Source: Paenibacillus sp. PvR098 (lineage in GTDB: Bacteria; Bacillota; Bacilli; Paenibacillales; NBRC-103111). From it: DNA of 64,000 bases. The translations under genes and the position numbers were made by a program. The notes under the pieces are model-generated. The model saw only the letters and a program-made list of their open reading frames with translations, made no database searches and had not been told where the DNA came from. Positions 45,153 through 54,750 of the stretch are shown here, one piece after another; the stretch's first letter is position 1, and every line of letters starts with the position of its first letter. The stretch is from positions 1 to 64,000 of the forward strand of contig NZ_JAFIBU010000001.1 in the NCBI RefSeq assembly GCF_017833255.1. The letters run 5' to 3'.

Positions 45153-46040
45153 TTGAAGAAAATTAGTACCGTGCTTGTATTGTCGAGCACAATTTTGTTG
45201 TCCGGTATCTTTCCAACCCCTTCAACCCATGCCGCTACGTACAACTATAATGTTCGGGTTCAAGTCGATGATAAGCTCATTAGGTTTCCCGATGCGCAAC
45301 CTTTCATTGATAAAAACCAAAACACGATGGTGCCCGTCCGTTTCATTTCCGAAGAACTAGGGTATAAAATAAGTTCAGACAAGAATGGACAGCAGGTGAA
45401 AGTAACAATTGAAGGGCCAGAGAAATCGGTGGTTCTCTTATCTGGGTCATCGGAAGCTGTCGTAAACGGCCAGAAACAGAGTTTCGGCACGAAAGCGGTA
45501 TTCCAGGAAGGGCGCGTTTATGTTCCACTCCGATTCGTGAGTGAGTTGTTTGGATTCCGCGTTCAGTGGGACAAAAATAATTTTGGTGCCATCATTAGTA
45601 AAGATGGCAAAAATCATGCTCCTGCTTGGCACCGGCCCGCAGTCACGGCTCCTGCCCCTGCCCCTGCCCCCGCCCCTGTTAGTACCGTGGGCGACAAAAT
45701 CGTACAGGATGCCAAAAAGTATATAGGCACTGCTTATCTTTGGGGTGGCTTGACACCAAATGGCTTTGACTGCTCAGGCTTTATGAAATACGTTTATTCC
45801 CCAAATGGCGTAAACCTGCCAAGAACGTCCGCGCAAATGGCTACTGTGGGCACTTGGGTAACAGCACCTAAAAACGGGGATTTGGTTTTTTTCTCTGAAA
45901 CGGGAAAGAAAGTTTCTCACGTCGGTATCTATGTCGGAAACAATTCGTTTATTTCCGCTACGAACAGTGGTGTAAAGGTTGATTCTCTCAGTAGTTTCTA
46001 TTGGGGGTCTAAATTTGTAGGGTCAAAGCGAGTTGTGTAA
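45153..46040 (+). CDS. secreted NlpC/P60 cell-wall hydrolase with copper-amine-oxidase-like domain
   Basis: A 295-residue exported protein. Signal peptide of about 27 residues ending THA. Residues 33-150 contain a copper-amine-oxidase-like N-terminal domain (MVPVRFISEELGYKI, then YVPLRFVSELFGFRV), a wall-binding module common in Paenibacillus. A Pro/Ala repeat linker (APAPAPAPAPV) precedes an NlpC/P60 peptidase with catalytic Cys in GFDCSGFMKYV and His in KVSHVGIYVG. TTG start with GGAGGAAAAG. It cleaves peptide bonds in peptidoglycan stems. Control by the c-di-AMP riboswitch is expected. Confidence 0.93.
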   Translation: MKKISTVLVLSSTILLSGIFPTPSTHAATYNYNVRVQVDDKLIRFPDAQPFIDKNQNTMVPVRFISEELGYKISSDKNGQQVKVTIEGPEKSVVLLSGSSEAVVNGQKQSFGTKAVFQEGRVYVPLRFVSELFGFRVQWDKNNFGAIISKDGKNHAPAWHRPAVTAPAPAPAPAPVSTVGDKIVQDAKKYIGTAYLWGGLTPNGFDCSGFMKYVYSPNGVNLPRTSAQMATVGTWVTAPKNGDLVFFSETGKKVSHVGIYVGNNSFISATNSGVKVDSLSSFYWGSKFVGSKRVV

Positions 46041-46087
46041 TTCAATATGTAATAAAATATAGATAATCTGTCCGAATGGACAGTTTT

Positions 46088-46119
46088 AGGCTGTCGAGAA
46101 AGTCTCGACAGCCTTCTTT
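46088..46119 (+). terminator. terminator of the NlpC/P60 gene
   Basis: AGGCTGTCGAGA and TCTCGACAGCCT form a 12-bp stem with an AAG loop, followed by TCTTTATAT. Confidence 0.88.
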
Positions 46120-46787
46120 ATATGTCAAAATCCACCACAGTAAATTCAAGGAATTTGTTGTGGGATGATACCGATAGAGAGAGATTTATCTATACCACTT
46201 AGTACTCGAACGCAGCATGACTAAAGATTAAGTCCCGAGCGTTTTCTTCAATAAAATCTTTGGGCTTCGGCCGACGAACTCAGACCGTTTATCAAGCAAC
46301 TGAACGAAGTCAAAGAGGATTTCTACAGTCTGGTTGAACAAGGTGATTTCGAATTGGCATGAAGAATCTTTTGATATGTTCTAGACCAATAACCGGATTC
46401 AAGAATTTCTCCCTTTCAAAATTTAGTTGACCTTAGTCTATTTCAGCAGGGATGGAGAAGCAAAATTAGTTTTTAGCTAATCGAAGTTGATCCATGCTAC
46501 TCTTAAAATTGTTGTTTTACCAAGTTTTTTAATTTTAACCGAAGTGAAGAGAAATGGTGTTGGCATCTCCATAAATTAGTTTGGCTACATAGAAAGCAAG
46601 ATCCACACACCATCATATGGTTCTCGGTCGTAGAAGCTCAGTTGAAAAGGGCTCCGCTCCGGAGCCTGCTTTATTAAGGAGATGTCTGCCAACCGGCGCA
46701 ATTTTAGTATAAGATTGAAAAATTCGAATATAATGTTATTACAATACTGAGATCTTAGTAAATTTCTTTGACATAGGAGGAGTTTGG
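46120..46787 (+). other. gene-poor stretch with one relic
   Basis: At 46263-46363 an in-frame stretch without start reads ADELRPFIKQLNEVKEDFYS and on to DFELA then stop; it may be the tail of a lost protein. A small hairpin with GGGCTCCG/CGGAGCC (46648-46675) stands further on. No other gene is supported. Confidence 0.4.
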
Positions 46788-46991
46788 ATGAACGATATGG
46801 TAAAACCGCTATTGTATTTGCTGTTTCAAAGGGGAGTTTTAACGGAGAAGGAGTTTGACATGCTGTTTCTGGAATCTGACAAAACTCCTGAAGATTTTGT
46901 TAATATGCTTTACATGGTTGCAGGGGGCAGGCCGCCAATCAAACAAATATGTAATGAAAATCATGAGCACGATGATTCTTGTGGCTGTTGA
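46788..46991 (+). CDS. small His/Cys-tailed hypothetical protein
   Basis: A 67-residue protein. The first 50 residues form two or three helices (KPLLYLLFQRGVLTEKEFDM, then TPEDFVNMLYMVAG). The tail contains CNENHEHDDSCGC, with three Cys and two His that could bind a metal. AGGAGGAG precedes the ATG by 6 bases. I do not recognise it. It is isolated; the 400 bases after it hold only a weak frame (47042-47242) that I do not support. Confidence 0.6.
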   Translation: MNDMVKPLLYLLFQRGVLTEKEFDMLFLESDKTPEDFVNMLYMVAGGRPPIKQICNENHEHDDSCGC

Positions 46992-47403
46992 GAAGCACAT
47001 ATAAAAATGAAGGGTATAATATTTTTCTCAAATAGTATTTATTGTCTTATCACACATACCTCCGACACGAAGGACCATGCACATACCACCTCACACACGA
47101 AAGGCTCATACATACACAATGGTTTATTTTAAAATTAAGCATTGAAAGCGCTTTAAATTATGCTAACCTTCCTATGTGCCGTTCTCCAAGCTTCACATTT
47201 TTTGGGATAAAACTTACAGAATCGGAACGATCTCCTGGTTAGCGATAAAATTCAGTCTATAAAATCGAAAGATTCTTAAAGACTGTTAATTTTATATTGA
47301 TTTTACAAATTGAGAGGAAGGGAGTCATTGCATTAAGGTGTCGTATAAATAGAATAAGCGTAAAGAACTCCCAATAATGAATGGATAACTAGGAGGAATG
47401 AAA

Positions 47404-48360
47404 ATGAAGAAATTAATACCTGTTCGTGTTATTTATCGTTCCAAATTCGTTCAATACCCGCTTATGGCCGCTATGGAAGCTTGCCATGCATGGGAGCGGG
47501 CGGGGCTCGATCTAGTTTATTTTGATTTTGTAGCAGGGGTAAAGAAATCGGATCCCATGCTGATTAACGGCGAGGTTGACTTCATCTTTGGCAGTCATTT
47601 CAGTCCGTATCTGCATAGGGCTAAAGGAATACCGATGGTGTATGTCGGTCAGACCGTAAATTGGGTGGATGATGTCCTTGTTACAGCCAAGCCTATTAAT
47701 AGTCTAGCTGAATTGAAGGGCAAGGTAATCGCAGACAAAGACGCTGATATTACAACGAATCATCCGCACGGCAATCATCGACTTTATCTCCAACAGGCAG
47801 GAATAGACCTAAGCCAAGTCAATTTCTTGGAGACGGGCAGAAGCTACAAGCCTCACAAGGCGGTGTTGGATGGCAAGGCTGATGCTGCGATTGTTTCTCC
47901 GCCTTATGACCTTTATGCCCAGGAAGATGGGCTGTATGTTACACGACTTCCATATCTGCCTATGGTCGTGGCGACCACATTAACAACAATGCAGCACATT
48001 ACTGATCAACAGCCGGAAATGGTTATGGCCGTGATTCGGGCCGTCCGTTACGGGATCCAGTTCTTCAAAAATGAAGAAAAGCAGATGCTGCGTCTCATGG
48101 AAGAAAAAATCGGACCGACGCTAGGCGTCAAGAGTCAGGATGTGATGCACTCACTGTATTATCGGAACCGGCTCCTTTACAATGAGAGCCTATACCCAAG
48201 GCTTGATTCGATTGATAACGCTTTCAAATTAGCGTGCTTCATAGATCCCAACTTGCATGAAAAGATACATCCAATTCAATTGTGGGATATGCACTTCTTA
48301 AGGCAATTGGAAATGATGGAAGAGGGGAGTACAACCACTGGCGGGAGCATAGCGAAATGA
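47404..48360 (+). CDS. NMT1/SsuA-like periplasmic-binding-fold protein without signal peptide
   Basis: A 318-residue protein of the type 2 periplasmic-binding fold. The motifs INSLAELKGKVIADKD near residue 98 and LDGKADAAIVSPPYDL near residue 158 match NMT1/SsuA/4,5-dihydroxyphthalate-decarboxylase-like members. It starts MKKLIPVRVIYRSKF with no signal, lipobox or anchor, so it appears cytosolic and may be an enzyme or a sensor. The second ATG, 7 nt after AGGAGG, is taken as start. It overlaps the following substrate-binding protein gene by 4 bases, so it is the first gene of the ABC operon. Confidence 0.8.
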   Translation: MKKLIPVRVIYRSKFVQYPLMAAMEACHAWERAGLDLVYFDFVAGVKKSDPMLINGEVDFIFGSHFSPYLHRAKGIPMVYVGQTVNWVDDVLVTAKPINSLAELKGKVIADKDADITTNHPHGNHRLYLQQAGIDLSQVNFLETGRSYKPHKAVLDGKADAAIVSPPYDLYAQEDGLYVTRLPYLPMVVATTLTTMQHITDQQPEMVMAVIRAVRYGIQFFKNEEKQMLRLMEEKIGPTLGVKSQDVMHSLYYRNRLLYNESLYPRLDSIDNAFKLACFIDPNLHEKIHPIQLWDMHFLRQLEMMEEGSTTTGGSIAK

Positions 48361-49973
48361 AGAAAACATGGGTAATATTAGCCGCAGGGATCGTAGTCAT
48401 CGTTGGACTGTTTAGCTTTTTCGGGCAAAAATCAAGCGAACCCGTTCAAGACAAAGCTGCGAATGCTCCTTCGGCGACTGGTAACGCTAATGCCAATGCA
48501 GAGCCTACGAATCAACCCAAAGCGGGCGGGGTGTTAACTGTTGGCCTCGGGAAAGAACCTGGCAACCCTAATCCTGTAATCGCTACCATATCAACCGGTC
48601 AGTTTGTCAAGGAAGTCGCATATGAATCCTTGCTGACTGAAGATGAGGAGGGCAGACTCCAGCCGCTTCTGGCCGAATCGTGGGAAGTTTCACCTGATGC
48701 CAAAGATATCACGCTGCGTTTGCGTAAAGGCGTCAAGTTCCATAACGGGAAAGAGATGCAGGCTGATGATGTCGTATGGTCTGCCAATCATGTTAAAGAT
48801 CCGCAGAATGCAGCTGGCGGACAAAATTTGATCAAGGATGTTCAAGTCATTGAAAAGATAGATGATTATACCGTCAAATTTAAATTGGCTAATCCGTCCA
48901 TTACTTTTCTTAACCACTTAGCCAATATTATTATGCTGCCAATTATTCCGGCAAATTCGCTGCAGCCCGGACAAATTAAATTGGAGCCGAATAAGTTTGT
49001 ACCTGGTACGGGCGCATTCAAGTTTGAAAAATTTGATTCGGGATCCGAGGTCATAGCCACAAAATTTCCCGATTATTGGGGGAGTCCGGCTTATCTCGAT
49101 CAAATTACTTTCAGATCGATCCCCGACGCTTCCACCCGGTTTAATGCTTTGCGAACCGGGGGAGTGCATATGGCGGATCGGTTAGCTACCCTGGATGTGC
49201 AGCGTGTACAGAAAGGGGACGTTAAAGACATCACTATTTTGGAGGAGCCAACGGGGGGCTTCCAGCACGTTCTTATGAACTATTCCAGACCCCTGCTTCA
49301 AAAAAGAGAGATGCGCCAGGCGCTGAATTTAGCGATTGATAAGGAGCAGTTGGTGGAAGAAGTGTTTTTCGGGTCTTCTAAAGCGACCGACCTCATGATG
49401 CCTCCGGAATCGATTTGGGCTAAGGCAGCCAATCTGCCACCGCATAAGAGGGATATCGAGAAGACCAAACAACTGCTGCAAACGGCCAATTACCGTGGCG
49501 AAGAACTAGTATTGATCGGGGTAAAGAACAAAACCCAATTGCTGGAGTCATATCAAAGAATGCTTGGTGAGGCGGGAATTCGCAGCAAAGTCGAAGTTCT
49601 TGAAACAGGTGTAATGAATGAAAGAGTCCGTCAAGGACAATACGATTTGTATATTGACGGAGCGAATATTAACACCGATCCGTTCATAACGATGGTGCCC
49701 GACTATTACACCAACAAAGTGGAACCGAGTCGTTATTCCAACCCAGTGATCGATCGATTATTCGATCAGCTTGATGACGAAACCGATGAGAAGAAACGGT
49801 TGGACATTTTCAAGGAGCTGGCAGCGATACTCGATGAGGATGTTGCCAACATACCGCTCTTTTTTGAAGCTCGCTTTATCGGTATGTCTACTAAAGTTCA
49901 AAACTATGGGCCTCCCCAAAACTTACCTTACAGTGAAAGCGCACATTATTTTAAACAAACCTGGCTTAAATGA
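48357..49973 (+). CDS. ABC transporter substrate-binding protein, peptide/nickel family
   Basis: A 538-residue SBP_bac_5 protein. It is held at the membrane by an N-terminal segment (WVILAAGIVVIVGLFSFFG). There is no lipobox Cys, which is unusual for Firmicutes. A low-complexity linker of Ala and Asn follows, then the binding domain starting GGVLTVGLGKEPGNPNPVIA. LRLRKGVKFHNGKEMQADDV is the family signature. It captures oligopeptides, dipeptides or related molecules for the permeases encoded next. ATGA overlap with the preceding gene. Confidence 0.92.
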   Translation: MKKTWVILAAGIVVIVGLFSFFGQKSSEPVQDKAANAPSATGNANANAEPTNQPKAGGVLTVGLGKEPGNPNPVIATISTGQFVKEVAYESLLTEDEEGRLQPLLAESWEVSPDAKDITLRLRKGVKFHNGKEMQADDVVWSANHVKDPQNAAGGQNLIKDVQVIEKIDDYTVKFKLANPSITFLNHLANIIMLPIIPANSLQPGQIKLEPNKFVPGTGAFKFEKFDSGSEVIATKFPDYWGSPAYLDQITFRSIPDASTRFNALRTGGVHMADRLATLDVQRVQKGDVKDITILEEPTGGFQHVLMNYSRPLLQKREMRQALNLAIDKEQLVEEVFFGSSKATDLMMPPESIWAKAANLPPHKRDIEKTKQLLQTANYRGEELVLIGVKNKTQLLESYQRMLGEAGIRSKVEVLETGVMNERVRQGQYDLYIDGANINTDPFITMVPDYYTNKVEPSRYSNPVIDRLFDQLDDETDEKKRLDIFKELAAILDEDVANIPLFFEARFIGMSTKVQNYGPPQNLPYSESAHYFKQTWLK

Positions 49974-49988
49974 ACGGGGGAATAACCG

Positions 49989-50960
49989 ATGATCCTTCGC
50001 TACAGTATTCAAAGGTTGGTTCAAATGGTTCCAACGGTCATCTTGATTACTATCATTGTCTTCATGCTGATGCATTTAATTCCCGGTGACCCCGTCGCTG
50101 TTATGCTGGGTTATACAGAAGAAGGTTCTTCCGCCGCCTTTTCGCAAGAGGTATACAAAGAAATGCAGGTCAAGCTGGGATTTGACCAACCGATCTACAT
50201 TCAATATTTGGATTGGCTCATCAATGTGGCCAAGGGTGATCTGGGCAGTTCTTTCGTAAGCGGCCAACCGGTCAGCGATATCATCGTATCACGCATTCCC
50301 GCTACGTTTTACTTGGCGCTTTCCTCTTTGCTTCTTGCTGTATTGATCTCCATCCCTGCAGCGATTTTTGCGGCCACACGGCAAAATTCTTTGGCAGATT
50401 ATACGGTCATGGGCTTTTCGCTATTGGGCGTATGTATTCCGAGCTTTTGGCTGGCTCTCTTGCTGATTCTTCTGTTTGCCGTAAACCTAGGGTGGTTTCC
50501 CGCCCTAGGGTACGTCTCTCCGCAGGATGGATTTAATGAGTTTTTGAAAGCGCTTATTCTTCCGACCATTGTTTTGGGTACGGCCACTGCGGCAAAAGTA
50601 GTACGCTTCATGCGGTCTGACGTGATCGAGCAGCTGCAGCAGGATTATGTACGGACTGCACGGGCAAAAGGACTGCCTCAGCAGTTGATTTTGTGGAGAC
50701 ATGTATTAAAAAATTCGTTTATCACCACTTCGACGGTATTGGCTTTTGAGATCGGTTATTTGCTGGGTGGCTCTACGGTTATTGAAACGGTATTTGCCTG
50801 GCCGGGAGTATCCTATTTACTGCTTCAAAGTATTTATCAGCGTGATTTCCCGGTTGTTCAGGGAGTGGTCCTGCTTTTAGCGCTTACCGTCGTTATCGTG
50901 AATTATGTTGTTGATATAATTTATCATCTTCTTGATCCGCGAATTAAGCTAAACGGATAG
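49989..50960 (+). CDS. ABC transporter permease, DppB type
   Basis: A 323-residue integral membrane protein with six helices. The N-terminal MILRYSIQRLVQMVPTVILI and the LLMHLIPGDP-like motif IPGDPVAVMLG are characteristic. The EAA loop is VRTARAKGLPQQLILWRHVL. It forms the channel with the DppC-type partner encoded 12 bases on. GGGGGAATAACC is the SD. Confidence 0.95.
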   Translation: MILRYSIQRLVQMVPTVILITIIVFMLMHLIPGDPVAVMLGYTEEGSSAAFSQEVYKEMQVKLGFDQPIYIQYLDWLINVAKGDLGSSFVSGQPVSDIIVSRIPATFYLALSSLLLAVLISIPAAIFAATRQNSLADYTVMGFSLLGVCIPSFWLALLLILLFAVNLGWFPALGYVSPQDGFNEFLKALILPTIVLGTATAAKVVRFMRSDVIEQLQQDYVRTARAKGLPQQLILWRHVLKNSFITTSTVLAFEIGYLLGGSTVIETVFAWPGVSYLLLQSIYQRDFPVVQGVVLLLALTVVIVNYVVDIIYHLLDPRIKLNG

Positions 50961-50972
50961 AGGTGTCAACAA

Positions 50973-51866
50973 ATGAACAGTATCCCGTTGAATAAAACGG
51001 CAAAAAAAATGAATCATGATCTGTTGACACGGATAATGGACAAATGGCGCATTTTCAGTGCCAATAAAATGGCGTTATTGGGATTTTGTATCATTGTTTC
51101 AAGTATGTTGGTAGCTGTCATTGGTCCATTATTATTACCTTATGATCCCTATACGCCTGATTTGAACGAACGTATGAAGCCCCCCTCGATGTCTCATTGG
51201 TTTGGTACAGACCAATTAGGCCGCGATATCTTAACAAGAATCATTGAAGGCGCCCGAACTACATTTTACGTTGCCACTGGCGCAGTAATCATCGCATTTT
51301 TGATAGGGACGCCGCTCGGTGCTTTAGCGGGCTATTTCGGAAGGAAGCTTGACGCCGTCATTATGAGAATTATGGACGCGCTATTGGCTTTCCCTTCAAG
51401 GCTCTTGGCTATCTCATTAGTTGCTTTCATGGGGGCAAGCGTCCCGGCTTTGTGGGCTGCCATCGCGATAGGCTCTATCCCCCATTATGCCCGGATTATC
51501 CGTGGTGAAGTTCTCGCGCACCGGGAAAAAGAGTATGTGCAGTCGGCCCGGATGAGCGGGGAGGGCCATTTGATGATTATTTACCGGGAAATCCTGCCGA
51601 ATTGTTTACCTCCATTAATGATTCAGTTGTCGCTAAACTTTGCTGAAGCCATTTTGGTCGAGTCGTCATTGAGCTATTTAGGACTCGGGTTGGCGCCGCC
51701 AACCATAAGTTGGGGATTAATGTTGAGGGATGGGCAGAACTTTATGGAGCTGATGCCTTGGATCGCTATTTTCCCAGGGGCTGCTATCGCTGTCTTTGTT
51801 CTAGGGTTTAATCTCATTGGCGATGGCTTGCGAGACGCCTTCGATCCGCGTCAGCGAAAGCGTTAG
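50973..51866 (+). CDS. ABC transporter permease, DppC type
   Basis: A 297-residue permease with an N-terminal extension and six helices. HWFGTDQLGRDILTRIIEGA is the conserved DppC/OppC entry, and the EAA loop is YVQSARMSGEGHLMIIYREILPN. It pairs with the preceding DppB-type permease. AGAGGTG precedes the ATG. Confidence 0.95.
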   Translation: MNSIPLNKTAKKMNHDLLTRIMDKWRIFSANKMALLGFCIIVSSMLVAVIGPLLLPYDPYTPDLNERMKPPSMSHWFGTDQLGRDILTRIIEGARTTFYVATGAVIIAFLIGTPLGALAGYFGRKLDAVIMRIMDALLAFPSRLLAISLVAFMGASVPALWAAIAIGSIPHYARIIRGEVLAHREKEYVQSARMSGEGHLMIIYREILPNCLPPLMIQLSLNFAEAILVESSLSYLGLGLAPPTISWGLMLRDGQNFMELMPWIAIFPGAAIAVFVLGFNLIGDGLRDAFDPRQRKR

Positions 51867-51876
51867 GAGGAAGGAT

Positions 51877-52851
51877 ATGACTCTGCTCCGAGTAGAACAA
51901 TTAAAAGTAGATTTCGATCTGAACGCAGGTGCGCTAACCGCCGTAAACGGAGTCAGTTTTGAGCTGGGCGAAGGAGAGACGCTCGGAGTGGTGGGCGAAT
52001 CGGGTTCAGGAAAAACGGTTACCGCTTTGTCTATTATGGGGCTTCTGCAGTCACCCGCATCCGTTAAAGGCGGAAAAATATGGTACAAGGGACAAGACTT
52101 GACCGCTCTTTCCGAAGCGGGGTGGGGGAAAATACGCGGACGGACCATTTCGATGATTTTCCAGGAACCGATGACTTCTCTCAATCCGGTACTTAAAGTA
52201 GGTATACAGATAGCCGAAATATATGTGCATCACTTGGGAATTTCCATGAAGGAAGGATTGCATAAGGCTGCGGAAATGCTGGAGAAAGTAAAGCTACCCG
52301 ATCCCCATGGGATACTTAACAAGTATCCTTATGAATTATCGGGAGGTATGCGCCAAAGGGTCATGATTGCGGTAGCTCTGGCCTGCCGGCCCGATATATT
52401 AATCGCAGACGAGCCGACAACGGCGCTTGATGTTACTGTTCAGTCTCAAATATTGAAGCTGATTCTCGAGGTTCAAGCTGAGATGAACTTAGGCCTGATC
52501 TTTATTTCACACAATTTAAGCGTAGTAGCCCAGCTTTGCAATCGAGTGGCAGTCATGTATGCAGGTGAAATTGTGGAGGAAGGGTTCACCAAGGAGATCT
52601 TCAGCTCACCTCGGCATCCTTACACGGCCGGGCTCATAGATTCGATCCCCCGCCGGGGAAAACCTTTAAAGAGTATCAGCGGTTCCATCTGTGATTTAGC
52701 AAGCCCTCCTTCGGGCTGTCGCTTTCACCCGCGCTGTCCTTTTACAAAGCAAGTATGCCGAGAGGCGGCTCCGTCCATAAACACGGATGGAAACACGAGG
52801 GCAGCGTGTCATTACCCTATACCAAATACCAAAGGGGATATGCTGGGATGA
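51877..52851 (+). CDS. ABC transporter ATPase, DppD type
   Basis: A 324-residue ATPase. Walker A is GESGSGKT, the signature is LSGGMRQR, Walker B is [12 protein letters not shown], and the switch His lies in FISHNLS. The C-terminal oligopeptide/dipeptide domain has the Cys-containing [13 protein letters not shown] motif that can hold an iron-sulfur cluster. AGGAGGA precedes the ATG. It overlaps the next ATPase gene by four bases. Confidence 0.95.
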   Translation: MTLLRVEQLKVDFDLNAGALTAVNGVSFELGEGETLGVVGESGSGKTVTALSIMGLLQSPASVKGGKIWYKGQDLTALSEAGWGKIRGRTISMIFQEPMTSLNPVLKVGIQIAEIYVHHLGISMKEGLHKAAEMLEKVKLPDPHGILNKYPYELSGGMRQRVMIAVALACRPDILIADEPTTALDVTVQSQILKLILEVQAEMNLGLIFISHNLSVVAQLCNRVAVMYAGEIVEEGFTKEIFSSPRHPYTAGLIDSIPRRGKPLKSISGSICDLASPPSGCRFHPRCPFTKQVCREAAPSINTDGNTRAACHYPIPNTKGDMLG

Positions 52852-53819
52852 ATGACGATCCTATCGTTGAGATTAAAGGTTTGAGAAAAGTTTTTGATAT
52901 CAGCGGTGGAGCTATTTCCCGTATGCTTATGGGCAAGCGTGAGCTTTTTGCCGTAGACGGTGTGGACCTGGAGATCCGGCAGAACAGGACGGTTGGAATT
53001 GTAGGGGAAAGCGGCTGTGGAAAATCGACCTTAGCTAAACTGTTAGGCAAACTGATCGAACCGACCGAAGGTTCCATACGGTTCCGAGGTGAGGACATTC
53101 TCACCTTGAATAAGAAACGATTAAAGGACATTCGTCGAGAGATACAACTTATCTTTCAGGATCCTTTTTCATCGCTTAATCCGCGTAAAAAAGTGATCGA
53201 TTTGATAGGTCGTCCTCTGGAGCTGCACTTTGGGCTTAAAGGAGAGGAGAAAAGGGAACGGGTTCTATCCCTAATGGACCAGGTCCACTTGAGACGGGAA
53301 TTTATTGATCGATACCCCCACGAATTTAGTGGCGGGCAGCGTCAGCGCATCGTGATCGCGCGTGCCTTGGCAACCAATCCGTCAGTATTAATCGCCGATG
53401 AATCAGTATCGGCTTTGGATGTTTCCGTCCAGGCCCAAATACTGCGTGTTTTACAAAAAATAAGTAAGGAGCGCGGTCTTACCGTCATGTTCATTTCGCA
53501 TGATTTGAACGTGGTCCGGTATATAGCCGACGAAGTCGCCGTTATGTATGCGGGACAAATTATCGAGTACGCGCCGGTCGAGGAAATATTCAACAATCCC
53601 AAGCATCCTTATACCCGAGCTTTGTTGGAATCGAATCCCGATCCCGATATGGTGAGGCCCCTTAAGACGATTGAAGGCGAGCCTTTAGTACCCATTAACT
53701 TAAAACCGGGGTGCCGTTTTGCCCCCCGGTGCCCGTTGAGAACGGATCCATGTTTGGAGCAAAGGATCCCTCTTGAGGAGAAAGCGCCTTCCCACAAAGT
53801 GGCGTGTATTCATTGTTGA
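52848..53819 (+). CDS. ABC transporter ATPase, DppF type
   Basis: A 323-residue ATPase with Walker A GESGCGKST, FSGGQRQR signature, Walker B VLIADESVSALD (Ser instead of the usual Pro after DE) and a C-terminal GCRFAPRCPL motif. It forms the heterodimer with the DppD-type subunit that powers import. It lies 54 bases ahead of the UMP-kinase-like gene. Confidence 0.94.
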   Translation: MNDDPIVEIKGLRKVFDISGGAISRMLMGKRELFAVDGVDLEIRQNRTVGIVGESGCGKSTLAKLLGKLIEPTEGSIRFRGEDILTLNKKRLKDIRREIQLIFQDPFSSLNPRKKVIDLIGRPLELHFGLKGEEKRERVLSLMDQVHLRREFIDRYPHEFSGGQRQRIVIARALATNPSVLIADESVSALDVSVQAQILRVLQKISKERGLTVMFISHDLNVVRYIADEVAVMYAGQIIEYAPVEEIFNNPKHPYTRALLESNPDPDMVRPLKTIEGEPLVPINLKPGCRFAPRCPLRTDPCLEQRIPLEEKAPSHKVACIHC

Positions 53820-53873
53820 TGCAGTGGTATGAACGATCATCATACGCGCGGATTGTTTCTGGAGGTGTGACCA

Positions 53874-54614
53874 TTGAATAGGTACAAAAGAGTCCTGATT
53901 AAACTAAGCGGAGGGGCAGTCGCAGGGAATAATGAATTTGGTTTTGAGTCCCAAAGGCTGGACCACATTGCCAATGAAATTATGTCTGTTGTGAACATGG
54001 GAGTGGAGGTATCCATCGTCATTGGAGGAGGGAATATTTTCCGCGGAAATATGGCGGAGAGTTGGGGAATCGAGAGAGCAGAAGCAGATAATATCGGTAC
54101 GCTGGCAACGGTTATCAATAGTCTATTGCTCAGAGGCGTTCTTAAAGCCAAAACAAGCAAAGAAGTTCGAGTTATGACTGCACTGCCTATTTCATCAGTC
54201 GCAGAGCCATACATAAGATTAAGGGCAATCCACCATTTGGAAAAGGGGTATATCGTTATTTTTGCCGGTGGAAACGGTCAGCCATATGTTACAACGGACT
54301 ATCCTTCTGTTCAAAGAGCCATTGAGGTGAATTGTCAAGCTCTCTTCGTTGCAAAACAAGGTGTTGAAGGTGTTCTGAGCGCAGATCCTAAGTACAATAA
54401 AGAGGCTAGAAAATTCAAGTCCCTTCACTACAATGACGTTATTCATCAAGATTTAAAGGTGATGGACCAGTCCGCCTTTATTTTATCCAGAGACTACAGT
54501 TTGCCGATACATGTATTCAATTTTGACAAACCCGGGTCGATGAAGGAGATTTGTGAAGGAAAAAACAATGGAACGATCATCAGTCATGATTCTGTTTTGG
54601 AATTGGAGGAATAG
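53874..54614 (+). CDS. UMP kinase-like protein (amino-acid kinase fold)
   Basis: A 246-residue protein resembling PyrH. It starts LIKLSGGAVAGNNEFGF with the phosphate-binding loop, followed by VSIVIGGGNIFRG and the uridylate-site FAGGNGQPYVTTDYPS; QGVEGVLSADPKYN is the nucleotide loop. PyrH converts UMP to UDP and is normally encoded once, between tsf and frr. This copy lies in a transport operon with a TTG start and GGAGGTG SD, and its sequence is divergent (SGGAVAG in place of the usual SGEAL). A specialised kinase acting on the imported compound is a possible explanation; a genuine UMP kinase is the alternative. Confidence 0.85.
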   Translation: MNRYKRVLIKLSGGAVAGNNEFGFESQRLDHIANEIMSVVNMGVEVSIVIGGGNIFRGNMAESWGIERAEADNIGTLATVINSLLLRGVLKAKTSKEVRVMTALPISSVAEPYIRLRAIHHLEKGYIVIFAGGNGQPYVTTDYPSVQRAIEVNCQALFVAKQGVEGVLSADPKYNKEARKFKSLHYNDVIHQDLKVMDQSAFILSRDYSLPIHVFNFDKPGSMKEICEGKNNGTIISHDSVLELEE

Positions 54615-54652
54615 GAAAGGAACAAAGGAAAATATTCATTATTACAAAATGA

Positions 54653-54705
54653 AAAGATCGCTCTCCTCATGGCTCCTGTCAATCGGGGTGGAGAGCGGTC
54701 TTTTC
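54653..54705. terminator. terminator between the kinase-like and MFS genes
   Basis: AAGATCGCTCTCC and GGAGAGCGGTCTT arms surround a 23-nt loop, followed by TTC. It serves the convergent pair. Confidence 0.75.
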
Positions 54706-54750
54706 TGTTTTCGCCAATGCGGTCGGCATGACTTCCAGGAGGTGGCAGCT

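Noticed and set aside
47042..47242. 66-residue frame upstream of the ABC operon
   Set aside because: Odd composition, no SD, no family; probably chance in a gene-poor stretch.
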